Translations under genes and position numbers: made by a program
Origin: a virus
DNA: 34,028 bases
Reading direction: 5' to 3' (one strand)
Virus record (IMG/VR): IMGVR_UViG_3300021964_000256
Coordinates: 1-34,028 of that record
Shown here: piece after piece, positions 1-9,185 of the stretch
Layout of the letters: each line of letters begins with the position of its first letter
Numbering within the stretch: position 1 is the stretch's first letter
Notes under the pieces: model-generated
Databases searched by the model: none
The model's input: only the letters and a program-made list of their open reading frames with translations
What the model was told of the DNA's origin: nothing

Positions 1-6
1 AAGTAA

Positions 7-1437
7 TTGGCAACTCAACGAGTTCAATTTGGTGAATGGTTACCTGACCAACCATCTATTGCAGGACAGATGATTGATGTCAACAATGTCATTCCACAGG
101 CAGTAGGTTATGGTGCTATTTCTAGTGCAGTTGATTTATCTAACAATGCAGGTGAAGATTTAACATCTGTATTTGCAGGTAAATTTAACACAACCACACA
201 ACTGTTTGCAGGTGGCGATACCAAGTTATTTCTATACGATGGTGCAACTAAAAACCTCAACAATGTATCTAAAGCAGGTAACTACACTGGTGCAGGTATA
301 TGGAGATTTGCACAGTTTGGTAATGTTGTATTAGCAGTAAACAATGTTAATAAGGTTCAAGCATGGACTGTAGGTTCATCTACTAACTTTGCTGATGTTA
401 ATCCTAACGCACCTGTTGCTAAATTTATTACTGTGGTTAGAGACTTTGTAGTCTGTGCTAACCTAGATGGTGGAACAAATGCTAATAAAGTTCAATGGTC
501 AGATATAAACGATGAAACTAACTGGACATCAGGTTCTACAAGTCAATCAGATTATCAGATAGTGCCAGATGGGGGAAATGTAACATCGATCACAGGAGGG
601 GAGTTTGGTCTTATATTTTTAGAACGAGCAGTGGTTCGTATGTCGTATATTGGCAGTCCATTATTCTTTCAATTTGATACAATTTCTCGTGGACTAGGTT
701 GTATTTCTACAGGTTCTGTAGCACAGTATGGAAACATCTCATACTTCTTATCTGATGATGGATTCTACTCTTGTGATGGTAACTCTGTAAGAGGCATAGG
801 AACAGAAAAGATAGACAGATACTTCTTTAAAAATGCTAACCTTAATCAATTTGATTCTATCTCTAGTGCTGTAGACCCTATTAAAAACATTGTGGTATGG
901 AACTACCCTAATGTGCAAGGTGGTCGTTCATTAATTATTTACAACTGGCAATTAGACAAATGGTCTAAATCAGATTCTACGACTGTAGACTATATATCAT
1001 CTCTAGCAACTTCAGGTATCACGCTAGAAGGTTTAGATGCTTATGGTAACATGGATACACTTACATCATCACTTGATTCAAGAGAATGGGTTGGTGGTAA
1101 GTTACTGTTTGGCGGTGTAGACGGACAAAAGATTGTTACCTTTACAGGCACAAACATGACTGCAAGATTAACAACTGGTGACCTAGAGGTAGGATTTAAC
1201 AGTTGTGTAAATCTAGTCAGACCACAAATACAAGATGGTTCATCAACAGTTCGAGTGGCATCACGCAAGGAATTAGACGATACAATTACTTACGGAACAT
1301 CTGTAACAACATCACAAGAAGGTCGTGCAGGTGTAAGAAATTTTGGTCGATACCATCGAGTAGAAGTTTCACCAACTGGTAACTGGACACACGCAATAGG
1401 AGTCGATGTAGACATCGTTCAACGAGGATTACGCTAA
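7..1437 (+). CDS. Tail nozzle / packaged-DNA stabilisation protein, P22 gp10-like
   Basis: The 476-residue product would sit below the portal and adaptor ring and close the tail channel after packaging. The N-terminal VQFGEWLPDQPSI segment is the usual opening of this family, and the body is a series of beta-propeller-like repeats with W, Y and G at regular positions. The start is a TTG right after an in-frame TAA, at the window edge, so its ribosome binding site is not visible. The next gene begins at its stop (TAATG). The family call is from recognition of the N-terminus and gene order; precise structure is inferred. Confidence 0.8.
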   Translation: MATQRVQFGEWLPDQPSIAGQMIDVNNVIPQAVGYGAISSAVDLSNNAGEDLTSVFAGKFNTTTQLFAGGDTKLFLYDGATKNLNNVSKAGNYTGAGIWRFAQFGNVVLAVNNVNKVQAWTVGSSTNFADVNPNAPVAKFITVVRDFVVCANLDGGTNANKVQWSDINDETNWTSGSTSQSDYQIVPDGGNVTSITGGEFGLIFLERAVVRMSYIGSPLFFQFDTISRGLGCISTGSVAQYGNISYFLSDDGFYSCDGNSVRGIGTEKIDRYFFKNANLNQFDSISSAVDPIKNIVVWNYPNVQGGRSLIIYNWQLDKWSKSDSTTVDYISSLATSGITLEGLDAYGNMDTLTSSLDSREWVGGKLLFGGVDGQKIVTFTGTNMTARLTTGDLEVGFNSCVNLVRPQIQDGSSTVRVASRKELDDTITYGTSVTTSQEGRAGVRNFGRYHRVEVSPTGNWTHAIGVDVDIVQRGLR

Positions 1438-2228
1438 TGTTTAGAGTATTACCATATCAAGGTGGAACACCTCGTGAAATATCAGAAGTCGTAAACAATG
1501 CGATGAATGGTAAAACAAACAATCATGGCACAGTAACTTTAAACACAGGTTGGGCAACGACAACGACATTGTATGATGAGCGTATAGGTTTTGATTCTAA
1601 AATTATTATCATACCTGATAGTGCATCCGCTCAAAGTTCTGCCATACCTTATGGTGAAATTAACTCAACCACAGGTCAAACAGCACCATCTACAGGGACT
1701 ACAGCAGTAGTAGAGTTTGATAACATTACACAGAATAATGGTATCTACCAAGACGGCACAAATGATTCAAGAATCTATGTTAGAGATGCTGGTGTTTACA
1801 ATGTTATGTATTCACTACAGTTAATTAATACAACGAATGATAGTCAATACGCAGATGTTTGGTTTCGCATCAACGGAACTGATGTAGACGACTCTGCAAG
1901 TCGGTTTGGGTTACCTCCTCGTAAATCTAGTGGTGACCCATCTGAACTAATTGGTGCTATGAATATATTTCTCACACTAGATGCAGATGACTATATAGAA
2001 GTAGCAGGAGGTGTATCAGATGTTGGTGTAGAACTATGGTATGACGGAGCACAAACAACACCATTTGTTAGACCTGCAATTCCATCTGTTATCTTAACTT
2101 TAAATTCTGTATCAGGTGGAAGTTTAAGCAATGTGTATGTTTCTGCTCAACAAAAAGGTCAGGCAACCATCACACATTTTGCTAATAACACCTCGAACAA
2201 GACATATGGATATGTTATAGTAGGATAA
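1437..2228 (+). CDS. Tail fibre / appendage protein with C1q-like C-terminal domain
   Basis: A 263-residue protein starting inside the stop of the tail stabilisation gene (TAATG). Residues about 1-75 resemble the short attachment module of small phage fibres (GTVTLNTGWATTTTLYDERIG). Residues about 95-225 look like a C1q/TNF-type jelly roll, with the pattern IYVRDAGVYNV...ADVWFRINGTDV...IEVAGG. The last 35 residues (QKGQATITHF...YGYVIVG) form another beta motif common at fibre ends. It probably contacts the cell surface. Its place next to the tail nozzle supports a tail role; receptor binding is inferred. Confidence 0.68.
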   Translation: MFRVLPYQGGTPREISEVVNNAMNGKTNNHGTVTLNTGWATTTTLYDERIGFDSKIIIIPDSASAQSSAIPYGEINSTTGQTAPSTGTTAVVEFDNITQNNGIYQDGTNDSRIYVRDAGVYNVMYSLQLINTTNDSQYADVWFRINGTDVDDSASRFGLPPRKSSGDPSELIGAMNIFLTLDADDYIEVAGGVSDVGVELWYDGAQTTPFVRPAIPSVILTLNSVSGGSLSNVYVSAQQKGQATITHFANNTSNKTYGYVIVG

Positions 2229-2244
2229 CTCTAGGAGTTATTTA

Positions 2245-2658
2245 ATGGAAAAAAATTTATTTATAGTCCCTACTGAGCACGTCCATCAATTTTGGCATCT
2301 TGCTGAAAAATATTTGCAACAAGCAATAGATACAGGTAATGGTGAATTTACAATTGACCAATTACGTCAATTTGTATCACAAGGAAATTCTACATTATTG
2401 TTAGTGCTTGATGAAAAATATCAATGTTATTGTGCATTTACAGTGCAATGGGTAAATTATCCTAATGATCGAGTTGCTTATATTACTTATATAGGTGGTA
2501 TAACAAACAAAAAATGTTGGGATCAATTTGTTGACTGGGTAAGAAATAATGGTGGCACTCGAATACAGGGTAGCACATCAAAACAATCAATCGTCAGATT
2601 ATGGCGAATTAAATTTGGATTAAAACCTAAATATACTTTAATGGAGTTAAAATTATGA
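2245..2658 (+). CDS. GNAT-like acyltransferase-fold protein
   Basis: A 137-residue protein with the fold pattern of the small GNAT-like proteins found among podophage tail genes: an N-terminal helix pair, the central strands TLLLVLDEKYQCYCAFTVQW and AYITYIGGITNKK, and an end of the form LWRIKFGLKPKYTLMELKL. That end matches the last strand and helix of GNAT enzymes. The acetyl-CoA loop is not clear, so activity and substrate are unknown. GGAG (2234-2237) precedes the ATG, and its stop overlaps the next ATG (ATGA). A second protein of the same kind lies at 21330-21710. Confidence 0.55.
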   Translation: MEKNLFIVPTEHVHQFWHLAEKYLQQAIDTGNGEFTIDQLRQFVSQGNSTLLLVLDEKYQCYCAFTVQWVNYPNDRVAYITYIGGITNKKCWDQFVDWVRNNGGTRIQGSTSKQSIVRLWRIKFGLKPKYTLMELKL

Positions 2659-3479
2659 GTCGTTTTTACGGAACAGAATATTTTGCAGAGTTTGATGGAA
2701 ATCAATCTATTGATAATGGCAAAATGGGCAGAAAATTATTTAAAGGTGGTGGTGGTGGCAGTAGTCAACAAACCACACAACAGCAGTTAGATCCTACTGT
2801 CCGTCCCTTCGTTGAGTATGGACTTCAGGAATCAAAGGCATTATATCAAACACCTGGTCCTAACTATTATCCATATCAAACATATGTTAGTCCATCACAA
2901 CAAACTCAACAAGCGTTACAGTCTGCTCAAAATAGAGCATTACAAGGTTCTCCATTAGTTACTGGCGCACAACAACAATTGGGTCGAACAATATCTGGAC
3001 AAAACTTAGGTTTAAATCCATATTTTTCTAATGCACTAGCAGGAGCAGGAAGAGTTGCAACAACTCAATTTCAAGATGCTCTTAAAAATATTGCTTCTCA
3101 ATCTTCACAAGCAGGAAGATATGGTTCTGGTGCTATGCAAGATTTACAATCTCGTGCATCACAAAACCTTGCGGATAGTTTAGTTAATAAGGCAGGGGAA
3201 CTCGCATATATGAATTACTCCGGAGAAAGAAATCTGCAAGAACAAGCATTACGAGATGCTCCTGCACTTGCTCAGGCAGACTATGCAGACATTCAACAAT
3301 TACTAAATGTTGGGCAGACAGCAGAGGACTACCAACGTCAAGCGCTAGAGTCAGATATTGCTAGATACGAATATGGTGAAAATTTACCATACACAAAATT
3401 ACAAAACTTTTTATCTGCAAGTTATGGCGCACCAATGGGGCAAGTATCTACAACAACTTCATCAGGAGGTGGTAAGTAA
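2655..3479 (+). CDS. Probable internal virion / DNA ejection protein 1
   Basis: A 274-residue Gln-, Ala- and Ser-rich protein. It has a Gly-rich linker near residue 32-36, the motif PTVRPFVEYGLQESKALY, then helical Ala-rich stretches and a Gly/Ser tail. Proteins of this composition directly follow the tail nozzle and fibre genes in many marine podophages and are thought to be carried in the head and ejected with the DNA. It starts by ATGA overlap with the GNAT-like gene and ends by TAATG overlap with the next gene, so the four genes 2655-7185 look coupled. Function rests on composition and position. Confidence 0.5.
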   Translation: MSRFYGTEYFAEFDGNQSIDNGKMGRKLFKGGGGGSSQQTTQQQLDPTVRPFVEYGLQESKALYQTPGPNYYPYQTYVSPSQQTQQALQSAQNRALQGSPLVTGAQQQLGRTISGQNLGLNPYFSNALAGAGRVATTQFQDALKNIASQSSQAGRYGSGAMQDLQSRASQNLADSLVNKAGELAYMNYSGERNLQEQALRDAPALAQADYADIQQLLNVGQTAEDYQRQALESDIARYEYGENLPYTKLQNFLSASYGAPMGQVSTTTSSGGGK

Positions 3480-4288
3480 TGTGGAATTTTATTGTTCCTG
3501 CCATAGTAGGCGCAGGTATATCAATGTTACAAAACAGAGACCCTATTCAAGGCGCACTTATTGGTGGAGCAACTGGTGGATTACTTGGTGGTGGATTTGA
3601 AGGATTTGGTTCAGCATTATCATCAGGCGGAGCATCAGGAATTGCAAATACCACAACACCTGTATTAGGAGGTTTATCTATGCCTGGTGCAACATCTGCT
3701 ATTCCAGGAAGTTTTAGTTCATTAGTTCCTTCTGCAACAACATCAGGAATTGCGACATCTACTCCACAAACAGCAGGTGGATATTCTAGTTTATTAGGTG
3801 GTGACACAATACTACAACCTAACAACATTGGTATGGGTAGTGTGACATCACAATTAAATACAGGTGCAACTACAGCAGGATTGGATTTAGGTAGTGGTGT
3901 TACATCTAATGCAATGAATCAAAGATTTACTCCATCGTTAATGACTACAGAAGGTGCTAGAGGTGTTCCTGTAAATCAAGCGGTAGATAGTGCATCTCAA
4001 AGTAGTTATATATACAGTCCAGATGAGTTAGATGAATTAGATATAACTCCAATAGAAGATGTTGAAGATAAAACTGTAATGGAAAAAATTACAGATACCA
4101 CAGGTCTTGAGAAAAAAGATTTAACATTATTAGGACTTAATCAATTTGCTCAATTAGGTGATGTTAAAGAAAACAAACCAGGTGTTGTTCAATTACCTGA
4201 AATTAAAAAGAAAGAACCAAAACTTGGTAAACCAGTAGCAACTTATTCTGCTTCACGACAAATTAAACCAAGATTTTATTCAGTATAG
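3479..4288 (+). CDS. Probable internal virion / ejection protein 2, Gly-rich
   Basis: A 269-residue protein with a hydrophobic, Gly-rich N-terminus (IVPAIVGAGISMLQ, then GALIGGATGGLLGGG), a long low-complexity Ser/Thr/Gly middle and a charged C-terminal third containing a DELDELD stretch and KKEPKLGK. The N-terminus could insert in a membrane, as expected for a protein that forms part of the DNA channel. It is the second of three ejection-type proteins in series, reminiscent of P22 gp7-gp20-gp16 in arrangement but not in recognisable sequence. Confidence 0.42.
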   Translation: MWNFIVPAIVGAGISMLQNRDPIQGALIGGATGGLLGGGFEGFGSALSSGGASGIANTTTPVLGGLSMPGATSAIPGSFSSLVPSATTSGIATSTPQTAGGYSSLLGGDTILQPNNIGMGSVTSQLNTGATTAGLDLGSGVTSNAMNQRFTPSLMTTEGARGVPVNQAVDSASQSSYIYSPDELDELDITPIEDVEDKTVMEKITDTTGLEKKDLTLLGLNQFAQLGDVKENKPGVVQLPEIKKKEPKLGKPVATYSASRQIKPRFYSV

Positions 4289-4297
4289 GACATAGAT

Positions 4298-5518
4298 ATG
4301 GCAAAGAATTTTATGCAAGATTTTTTAGGGTTTGGAATCCCAGATATTTATTCTGGTATTATTAAAGACCCTAAACAGTTAGAGCAACTTAATACTCAAG
4401 GGTTAAAAAGAGGTGCAACATATGGACTACTTAACTATCTTACACAACCTAAAAACCAAAACTATGGATCAGCATTGCCATATATAGGTCAAGCAGTTGG
4501 CAGTGGTTTGCAAGCATATCAAGGAACAATAGATGCGGGTCTTGCCGGTGCATTACGAGCAAAAGCATTAGAAACAGATGATATTCCTAAGATTGGTGCT
4601 ATTAATGCAGGCGATTATACTCCTGACTCATTGCAAAAATATCAACAAACAAAAAATCTTTCAGACTTAGTAAGAAGAACTGATCCAACAACAACTAAAG
4701 GTATGACTGATGAAGAAATTCTAAAATTAGAAAACGCATTTCCAGGTTTTAAAACAGATGAACAAACTAAAGCACTGCTCAGGACTGACAGAACAAAAGG
4801 TTTAGAAATATTTTCTAAAACATACACTGCCGAAAAAGACAAACCTAAATACACTGGAGAAACAATTAATGCTCTTGCTAAAGCAAACTTTGGAGGTAAA
4901 ATTAATTCAGCAACTGGACAACCTTATTCAGATAATCCTGATTTTGCTGAACTAAATCCACAAGATGCTCTTGCTATAATGGATGCAAAACAAAAACGTG
5001 AGATTGATTTAATTAATGCTGAATCAAATGCAAAATATAATACACCTGAAGGTCAATGGTCACGAATTACTACATTAAACAATAAATATGAGCAAGCATT
5101 AAAAGCAAACCAATTTGAAGAAATGGAAAAAGCATTTCAACAAGTTGAGATGGCAAGTAGAGCAGGAACTCCAATTGGTGACGTAGCATCAGCAATTAAG
5201 ATTATGAAATTGCTTGATCCAGGTTCTGTTGTTCGTGAATCTGAATTAGGTATTGCGTTAAATCAAACCAGTGGATTGGTCGATAGATGGAAAACATTTA
5301 TCGAAAGAAAATACACAGGTCAACAGTTGACTGCTACACAGCGTGAAGAGTTTAGACAAATTGCAAGTGATTTCTATAACATTGCACAGCAGTCTAAAAA
5401 CAAACTTGATTCAAGATTTATTAATTACGCTAAAGGTGCGGGAGTTGACCCAAGTCTAGTGGTTGGTTCATCAGGCGGTTATCTTGAGTATGATGAAAAA
5501 ACAGGAGAATTTAAATAA
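4298..5518 (+). CDS. Probable internal virion / ejection protein 3
   Basis: A 406-residue, mostly helical protein. The N-terminal 90 residues include GLQAYQGTIDAGLAGALRAKALE, a motif style frequent in marine podophage internal proteins. The middle has helices rich in K, E and Q (NKYEQALKANQFEEMEKAFQQ) and the C-terminal part carries an RESELGIAL segment. TAGGA lies 7 nt before the ATG. The stop overlaps the next start (TAATG). No enzyme motif is visible. The virion role is inferred from its place between the other two candidates. Confidence 0.45.
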   Translation: MAKNFMQDFLGFGIPDIYSGIIKDPKQLEQLNTQGLKRGATYGLLNYLTQPKNQNYGSALPYIGQAVGSGLQAYQGTIDAGLAGALRAKALETDDIPKIGAINAGDYTPDSLQKYQQTKNLSDLVRRTDPTTTKGMTDEEILKLENAFPGFKTDEQTKALLRTDRTKGLEIFSKTYTAEKDKPKYTGETINALAKANFGGKINSATGQPYSDNPDFAELNPQDALAIMDAKQKREIDLINAESNAKYNTPEGQWSRITTLNNKYEQALKANQFEEMEKAFQQVEMASRAGTPIGDVASAIKIMKLLDPGSVVRESELGIALNQTSGLVDRWKTFIERKYTGQQLTATQREEFRQIASDFYNIAQQSKNKLDSRFINYAKGAGVDPSLVVGSSGGYLEYDEKTGEFK

Positions 5519-7185
5519 TGGCAAATGAATTTGAATATATCCCTTATGGTGATAAAAAAATCAAAGTCAAAGCAGGACTGTCTAGGGAAGAAAAACTAAA
5601 GGCAGTTCAAAAAGCAGATCCTGATTACAAAACTTATAAAGAGTTATATTTGGATATTCCTGATACTCAAAATGTCCCAACATTTCCTGAATACAAGAAA
5701 CAATTAAGTCAAGTAAAAGCAGATGAAGCAAGACGTGCTGATAGAGGTATTGGTGAAAAAATAGTTGGAGCAGGAGAAACCGCATTATCTACTGGTAGCG
5801 CTCTTGGTAGTGCTATTTTATCTCCGTTAGTATATGGTGGCGAGACTATTAAAGATTTATTTACTGGGCAACCTGTAGAATCATTTGAAGATGTATTTGG
5901 TGACATTGTATCAGCAGGAACATATCAACCACGCACAGAAGCGGGTCAGGAATACACTAAAAATGTTGGTGATGCTATTACAGAATCTAAAATAGAAGGC
6001 GCTATTGGTATGCCTGTATTAGGTCGTTTAAGTAATGTTGGCACAGGCACTGCTATTAAAGAAGGTGTGAAGCAAGTTGGTGGCAAAGTAGGTCAACAAG
6101 TAAGCAAAGTATTGCCTAAAGGTGAAGGTGGAGGAGTTACTTCACAAATACTTGGCATGACAACTGGAGCAGGTAAAAATCCTATACGAATTGCTTATGA
6201 AACTGGAAAACAGGGAACAAAACAAGAAGTAGATGCTTTTTTAAAAGGAATAAACAATAACGCTTCTCCTGAAACTTTAGTTCAAAAAGCAAATAATGCT
6301 TTAGGTCAAATTAAAAAACAAGTTGGTTTAGAGTATCAAGCAAATAAAGCAAAACTTAAAACTGATAAACAGATTATTGAGTTTGATGAAATTAATTCTG
6401 CATTAGATGAAATTAAGCAAGCAGGTAAGTTTGAAAGAACTACAGTTAATCCTAGCACTGTCAATATGCAAAATAAAATTAGAAAAATTGTTAATGCTTG
6501 GCAAAAGAAAAATCCAAAGAAATATCATACACCTGAAGGCATTGATGCACTAAAAAGACGTATTGGTGATTTGTATGATAGCACCCAACCAGGCACACAA
6601 GAACGATTAGTGATTGACAAAGTTTATAATAGCATAGGCAACACTATTAGAAAAAACGCTCCTATATATGATGAAATGATGAAATCATATTCAGAAGGTA
6701 AAACACTAATAAGAGAAATACAAGATACATTTAGTCTTAAAGAAAAGAAAAGTGTTGATACACAATTTAGAAAATTAACATCTATACTTCGAGATGGTGT
6801 CAATGCTAACTTTGGCGAAAGATTTAATTTAGCGCAAAGACTTAATCAACTAGACCCTACACTATTTCCTGAACTAGCAGGAGAAAGTTTAAAAGCATAT
6901 GTTCCATCAGGAATACAAAGAGCAGTGGGTTCAGGCAATCTTGGTTTAAGTGCTTATGCAGGATCTCTTCTTGACCCAATAACTTTAACAACATTAGGCG
7001 CACAAAGTCCTAAACTTGTTGGTAGAGGTGCATTTGAATTAGGAAGAGGTGTTAGAGGTGTTCAAAATATCGGACAACAAATAGGCAATGCAATTAAAAC
7101 TCCAAATGTTCCATCATTATTAGGAACAGGTTCAACACAAGCAATAACAGATCCATTAGGGTTGTTAGGTATTACTGAGAGATGA
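5518..7185 (+). CDS. Probable internal virion / ejection protein 4, large
   Basis: A 555-residue protein. Residues about 75-110 form a Gly/Ala-rich amphipathic or membrane-active helix (GAGETALSTGSALGSAILSP), followed by a second amphipathic region near 150-190 and a long charged helical region at 240-430 (VQKANNALGQIKKQVGLEYQ). This layout is common in the largest ejected protein of small marine podophages and in phage polyvalent proteins. No lytic transglycosylase triad or MuF motif was seen. The C-terminus ends near residue 555 with a stop that overlaps the next tiny gene (TGATG). Confidence 0.48.
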   Translation: MANEFEYIPYGDKKIKVKAGLSREEKLKAVQKADPDYKTYKELYLDIPDTQNVPTFPEYKKQLSQVKADEARRADRGIGEKIVGAGETALSTGSALGSAILSPLVYGGETIKDLFTGQPVESFEDVFGDIVSAGTYQPRTEAGQEYTKNVGDAITESKIEGAIGMPVLGRLSNVGTGTAIKEGVKQVGGKVGQQVSKVLPKGEGGGVTSQILGMTTGAGKNPIRIAYETGKQGTKQEVDAFLKGINNNASPETLVQKANNALGQIKKQVGLEYQANKAKLKTDKQIIEFDEINSALDEIKQAGKFERTTVNPSTVNMQNKIRKIVNAWQKKNPKKYHTPEGIDALKRRIGDLYDSTQPGTQERLVIDKVYNSIGNTIRKNAPIYDEMMKSYSEGKTLIREIQDTFSLKEKKSVDTQFRKLTSILRDGVNANFGERFNLAQRLNQLDPTLFPELAGESLKAYVPSGIQRAVGSGNLGLSAYAGSLLDPITLTTLGAQSPKLVGRGAFELGRGVRGVQNIGQQIGNAIKTPNVPSLLGTGSTQAITDPLGLLGITER

Positions 7186-7247
7186 TGTGGAACGATTTAA
7201 ACTTACCCCCAATAAATTTATACAACGCTCCAAAGAAAGGAAACTAA
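7185..7247 (+). CDS. 20-residue phage microprotein
   Basis: A minigene of 20 codons that starts with the ATG overlapping the stop of the large ejection gene and ends with a TAA overlapping the next ATG. The product begins MWNDLNLPPINLYNAPKK. I recall similar LPPINLYN-type micro-ORFs in other marine phages, but could not check. The double stop-start overlap argues for translation in line with its neighbours. Function is unknown. Confidence 0.5.
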   Translation: MWNDLNLPPINLYNAPKKGN

Positions 7248-7411
7248 TGGAAATGGATCATACAGAAGCACGACTGAATACGCATGAAGCAATATGCAAA
7301 GAAAGATATGAATCTATCTGTGCCAGACTATCAAGACTTGAAAAGATAATGATTGGTATGACTGGCGGTATTCTTTTTATCCTTATCCACATTGCCCTTA
7401 AAATGTCATGA
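7247..7411 (+). CDS. Small membrane protein with C-terminal TM segment
   Basis: A 54-residue protein. I chose the ATG at 7247 because AAAGG (7236-7240) lies just before it and it overlaps the stop of the microprotein gene; an upstream in-frame GTG (7187) has no good site. Residues 1-35 are charged and helical (HTEARLNTHEAICKERYESI) and residues about 37-51 form a hydrophobic helix (GMTGGILFILIHIAL). It ends by ATGA overlap with the next gene. It resembles the small N-in membrane proteins found near phage lysis genes; an accessory lysis or holin-regulating role is only a guess. Confidence 0.55.
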   Translation: MEMDHTEARLNTHEAICKERYESICARLSRLEKIMIGMTGGILFILIHIALKMS

Positions 7412-7884
7412 GTAGAGAAATTGCTCTCTTAGTATCTGTATTACTTGTAATACTGTTTTATGTTCATACATCATGGGCAGAAACTACTACAAACATAAAG
7501 TATTCTGGACAACCAGTTCAGAGTGCTTTTGCTCCTAGCATATCTGCTTATGGTTCAGATATGTGTAGAAGTGGAGTGTCAGGTGGGGCAAACACTGGCA
7601 TGATCTCTATATCAGGAGGTGCTACAATTGTAGATGAAAATTGTGAAAGAATTAGGTTATCAAGGGTTATGATGGATGCCGGACTAAAGGTCGCAGGTGT
7701 TGCATTGTTATGCCAGGATGATCGTGTATTTGAAGCAATGTTACAATCAGGATCACCTTGCCCTTATCTAGGAAGTTTAGGAGCATCTGCTGAACGTGCT
7801 TGGTATGAACAAAAACCTGAGGTATTTAAAAAGTTATATGGTGAAAATTATACACCTCCTACTATTACTTATCCTATGGAGTAA
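7408..7884 (+). CDS. Secreted protein, unknown function
   Basis: A 158-residue protein with an N-terminal signal peptide (IALLVSVLLVILFYVHTSWA, cleavage expected after SWA). The mature part has a Gly/Ser-rich stretch and four cysteines (near residues 52, 77, 100 and 115), which could form disulphides in the periplasm. There is no lipobox, so it is not an obvious o-spanin. It overlaps the preceding gene by ATGA. Its C-terminal 46 nt overlap the start of the next secreted protein. It might be a periplasmic or virion protein; no family was recognised. Confidence 0.55.
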   Translation: MSREIALLVSVLLVILFYVHTSWAETTTNIKYSGQPVQSAFAPSISAYGSDMCRSGVSGGANTGMISISGGATIVDENCERIRLSRVMMDAGLKVAGVALLCQDDRVFEAMLQSGSPCPYLGSLGASAERAWYEQKPEVFKKLYGENYTPPTITYPME

Positions 7885-8872
7885 TGCTTATGCTTGGACT
7901 TGTTATTACCAACCTACGTCAGAAGGTTATATTACTGAAGGATCTCTTAGTTGCGAAGGGATTGACCCTACTATCGCACTGCAAGACTTTTGGTGTGTAT
8001 CTTATCAACCTAATGATCCAATTTGCGATCCGTTTAGGAAAGAGTTGTGTGTTGATACTGTGGAATATCGCACAGAAATGTGTCCCCAATACTATGAAGG
8101 AAGCATATCACAGAGCAGAACATATAGTTGCGCATCCCAAACTTGGTCAGACTGGATTGACTCTGGCGGTGCTTGTGTGCCTTTACCCCCTTCGTGTGTT
8201 AGTTCTACTGTTACACAAACTCGTTCATGTAACGAAGGATATAATGGACAAATAAAAGATACTGGAGAATATATTTGTCAAACCCCTTATTCAGAACCAG
8301 TATTCACAGGGTGGGTAGAAGAAAGCAATACTTGTATACAAAGCGTAATAGACATAAACGATCCAATATCAATTGTAAGTCCAATCTCCACAAATGCTAC
8401 TACAACGAACACAGAGAGTGCAATTGCACCTCAAGTTGTGAATACAATTCCGACTAATCCAATACAGTCAGCAATTAGTCAACAATTAAATGAACCGGTC
8501 GAGCAATCGGTCGACAATTCTGATAAAGACATCAACAATAAAACTGATAGCAAAGAAGAAGTAAAAACAACAAAAGAGAACAGGGATAATAAAGAGTCTA
8601 AAAAGGATAAAGATAATGTCGAAAATAATGCTCATGAAGTCCTTCCTGGATTTGGAGTTGTGTTATCACCTTTAACTTTATCACAAAATATTGGATTTAC
8701 CCAACAGCAAATACCACAACCTTTTTCTATAGAACAGGAATTTTCAGATGAGTTTAAAAGATTTGAGTCCAATATCATTGACATTCTCAAGCAAAGCGAT
8801 AGCGAGGATTATTATAGTCGTAGCACCGATAGTGCTTGGGATAGGATACTCAGCAACCAGTTTCTATATTAA
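7838..8872 (+). CDS. Secreted Cys-rich protein with low-complexity tail
   Basis: I place the start at 7838, giving 344 residues, because it directly begins a signal peptide (MVKIIHLLLLLILWSNAYA, cleavage before W); an earlier in-frame ATG (7796) lacks that logic. The mature N-terminal half has about 13 cysteines in imperfect repeats of the form SRTYSCASQTWSDWIDSGGAC, similar in style to thrombospondin-like disulphide modules. The second half is a polar linker rich in N, T, K and D, then a helical C-terminus. It is probably exported and disulphide-bonded. Function is unknown. The last 125 nt are shared with the next gene in another frame. Confidence 0.58.
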   Translation: MVKIIHLLLLLILWSNAYAWTCYYQPTSEGYITEGSLSCEGIDPTIALQDFWCVSYQPNDPICDPFRKELCVDTVEYRTEMCPQYYEGSISQSRTYSCASQTWSDWIDSGGACVPLPPSCVSSTVTQTRSCNEGYNGQIKDTGEYICQTPYSEPVFTGWVEESNTCIQSVIDINDPISIVSPISTNATTTNTESAIAPQVVNTIPTNPIQSAISQQLNEPVEQSVDNSDKDINNKTDSKEEVKTTKENRDNKESKKDKDNVENNAHEVLPGFGVVLSPLTLSQNIGFTQQQIPQPFSIEQEFSDEFKRFESNIIDILKQSDSEDYYSRSTDSAWDRILSNQFLY

Positions 8873-9185
8873 AATGAATGAAACAATAGAAGCGAGTCAA
8901 GGTCTAGGGCAAATAAAAAAAGATATTAATGAAATACAAATACAATTAACTTCTATTAAAGAACGACAAGTAGAGTCATTAAATTCAAGTATTCGTTTAC
9001 AAGAAAAAGCAAGCGAAGCATATGCACTATCTAAAGAATCTATTGCTTTAAGTAAAGCAACACAGCGTGAAACACAAGCAATTAGCAATGCGGTTCAAAG
9101 CGAAGTAGACACAAAATTACAAGCATTAAATGATAAACTAGAGGTAATTAAACGTGCTACTACAAACCCATTAGATAGAAGATGA
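8748..9185 (+). CDS. Membrane-anchored coiled-coil protein
   Basis: A 145-residue protein with one transmembrane segment near residues 19-40 (ARIIIVVAPIVLGIGYSATS) and then a long coiled coil (IEASQGLGQIKKDINEIQIQ onward, heptad-like to residue 135). AGGA at 8737-8740 precedes the ATG. It overlaps the secreted Cys-rich gene by 125 nt in a different frame; both translations look like real protein there. The topology, N-terminal anchor plus periplasmic coiled coil, is that of an i-spanin (Rz-type). The neighbours include holin and lysozyme, but no lipoprotein partner was found. Confidence 0.55.
   Translation: MSLKDLSPISLTFSSKAIARIIIVVAPIVLGIGYSATSFYIKMNETIEASQGLGQIKKDINEIQIQLTSIKERQVESLNSSIRLQEKASEAYALSKESIALSKATQRETQAISNAVQSEVDTKLQALNDKLEVIKRATTNPLDRR

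Noticed and set aside
7187-7246. GTG start extending the small membrane protein
   Set aside because: No site precedes it, and the ATG at 7247 has a clear SD and stop overlap.
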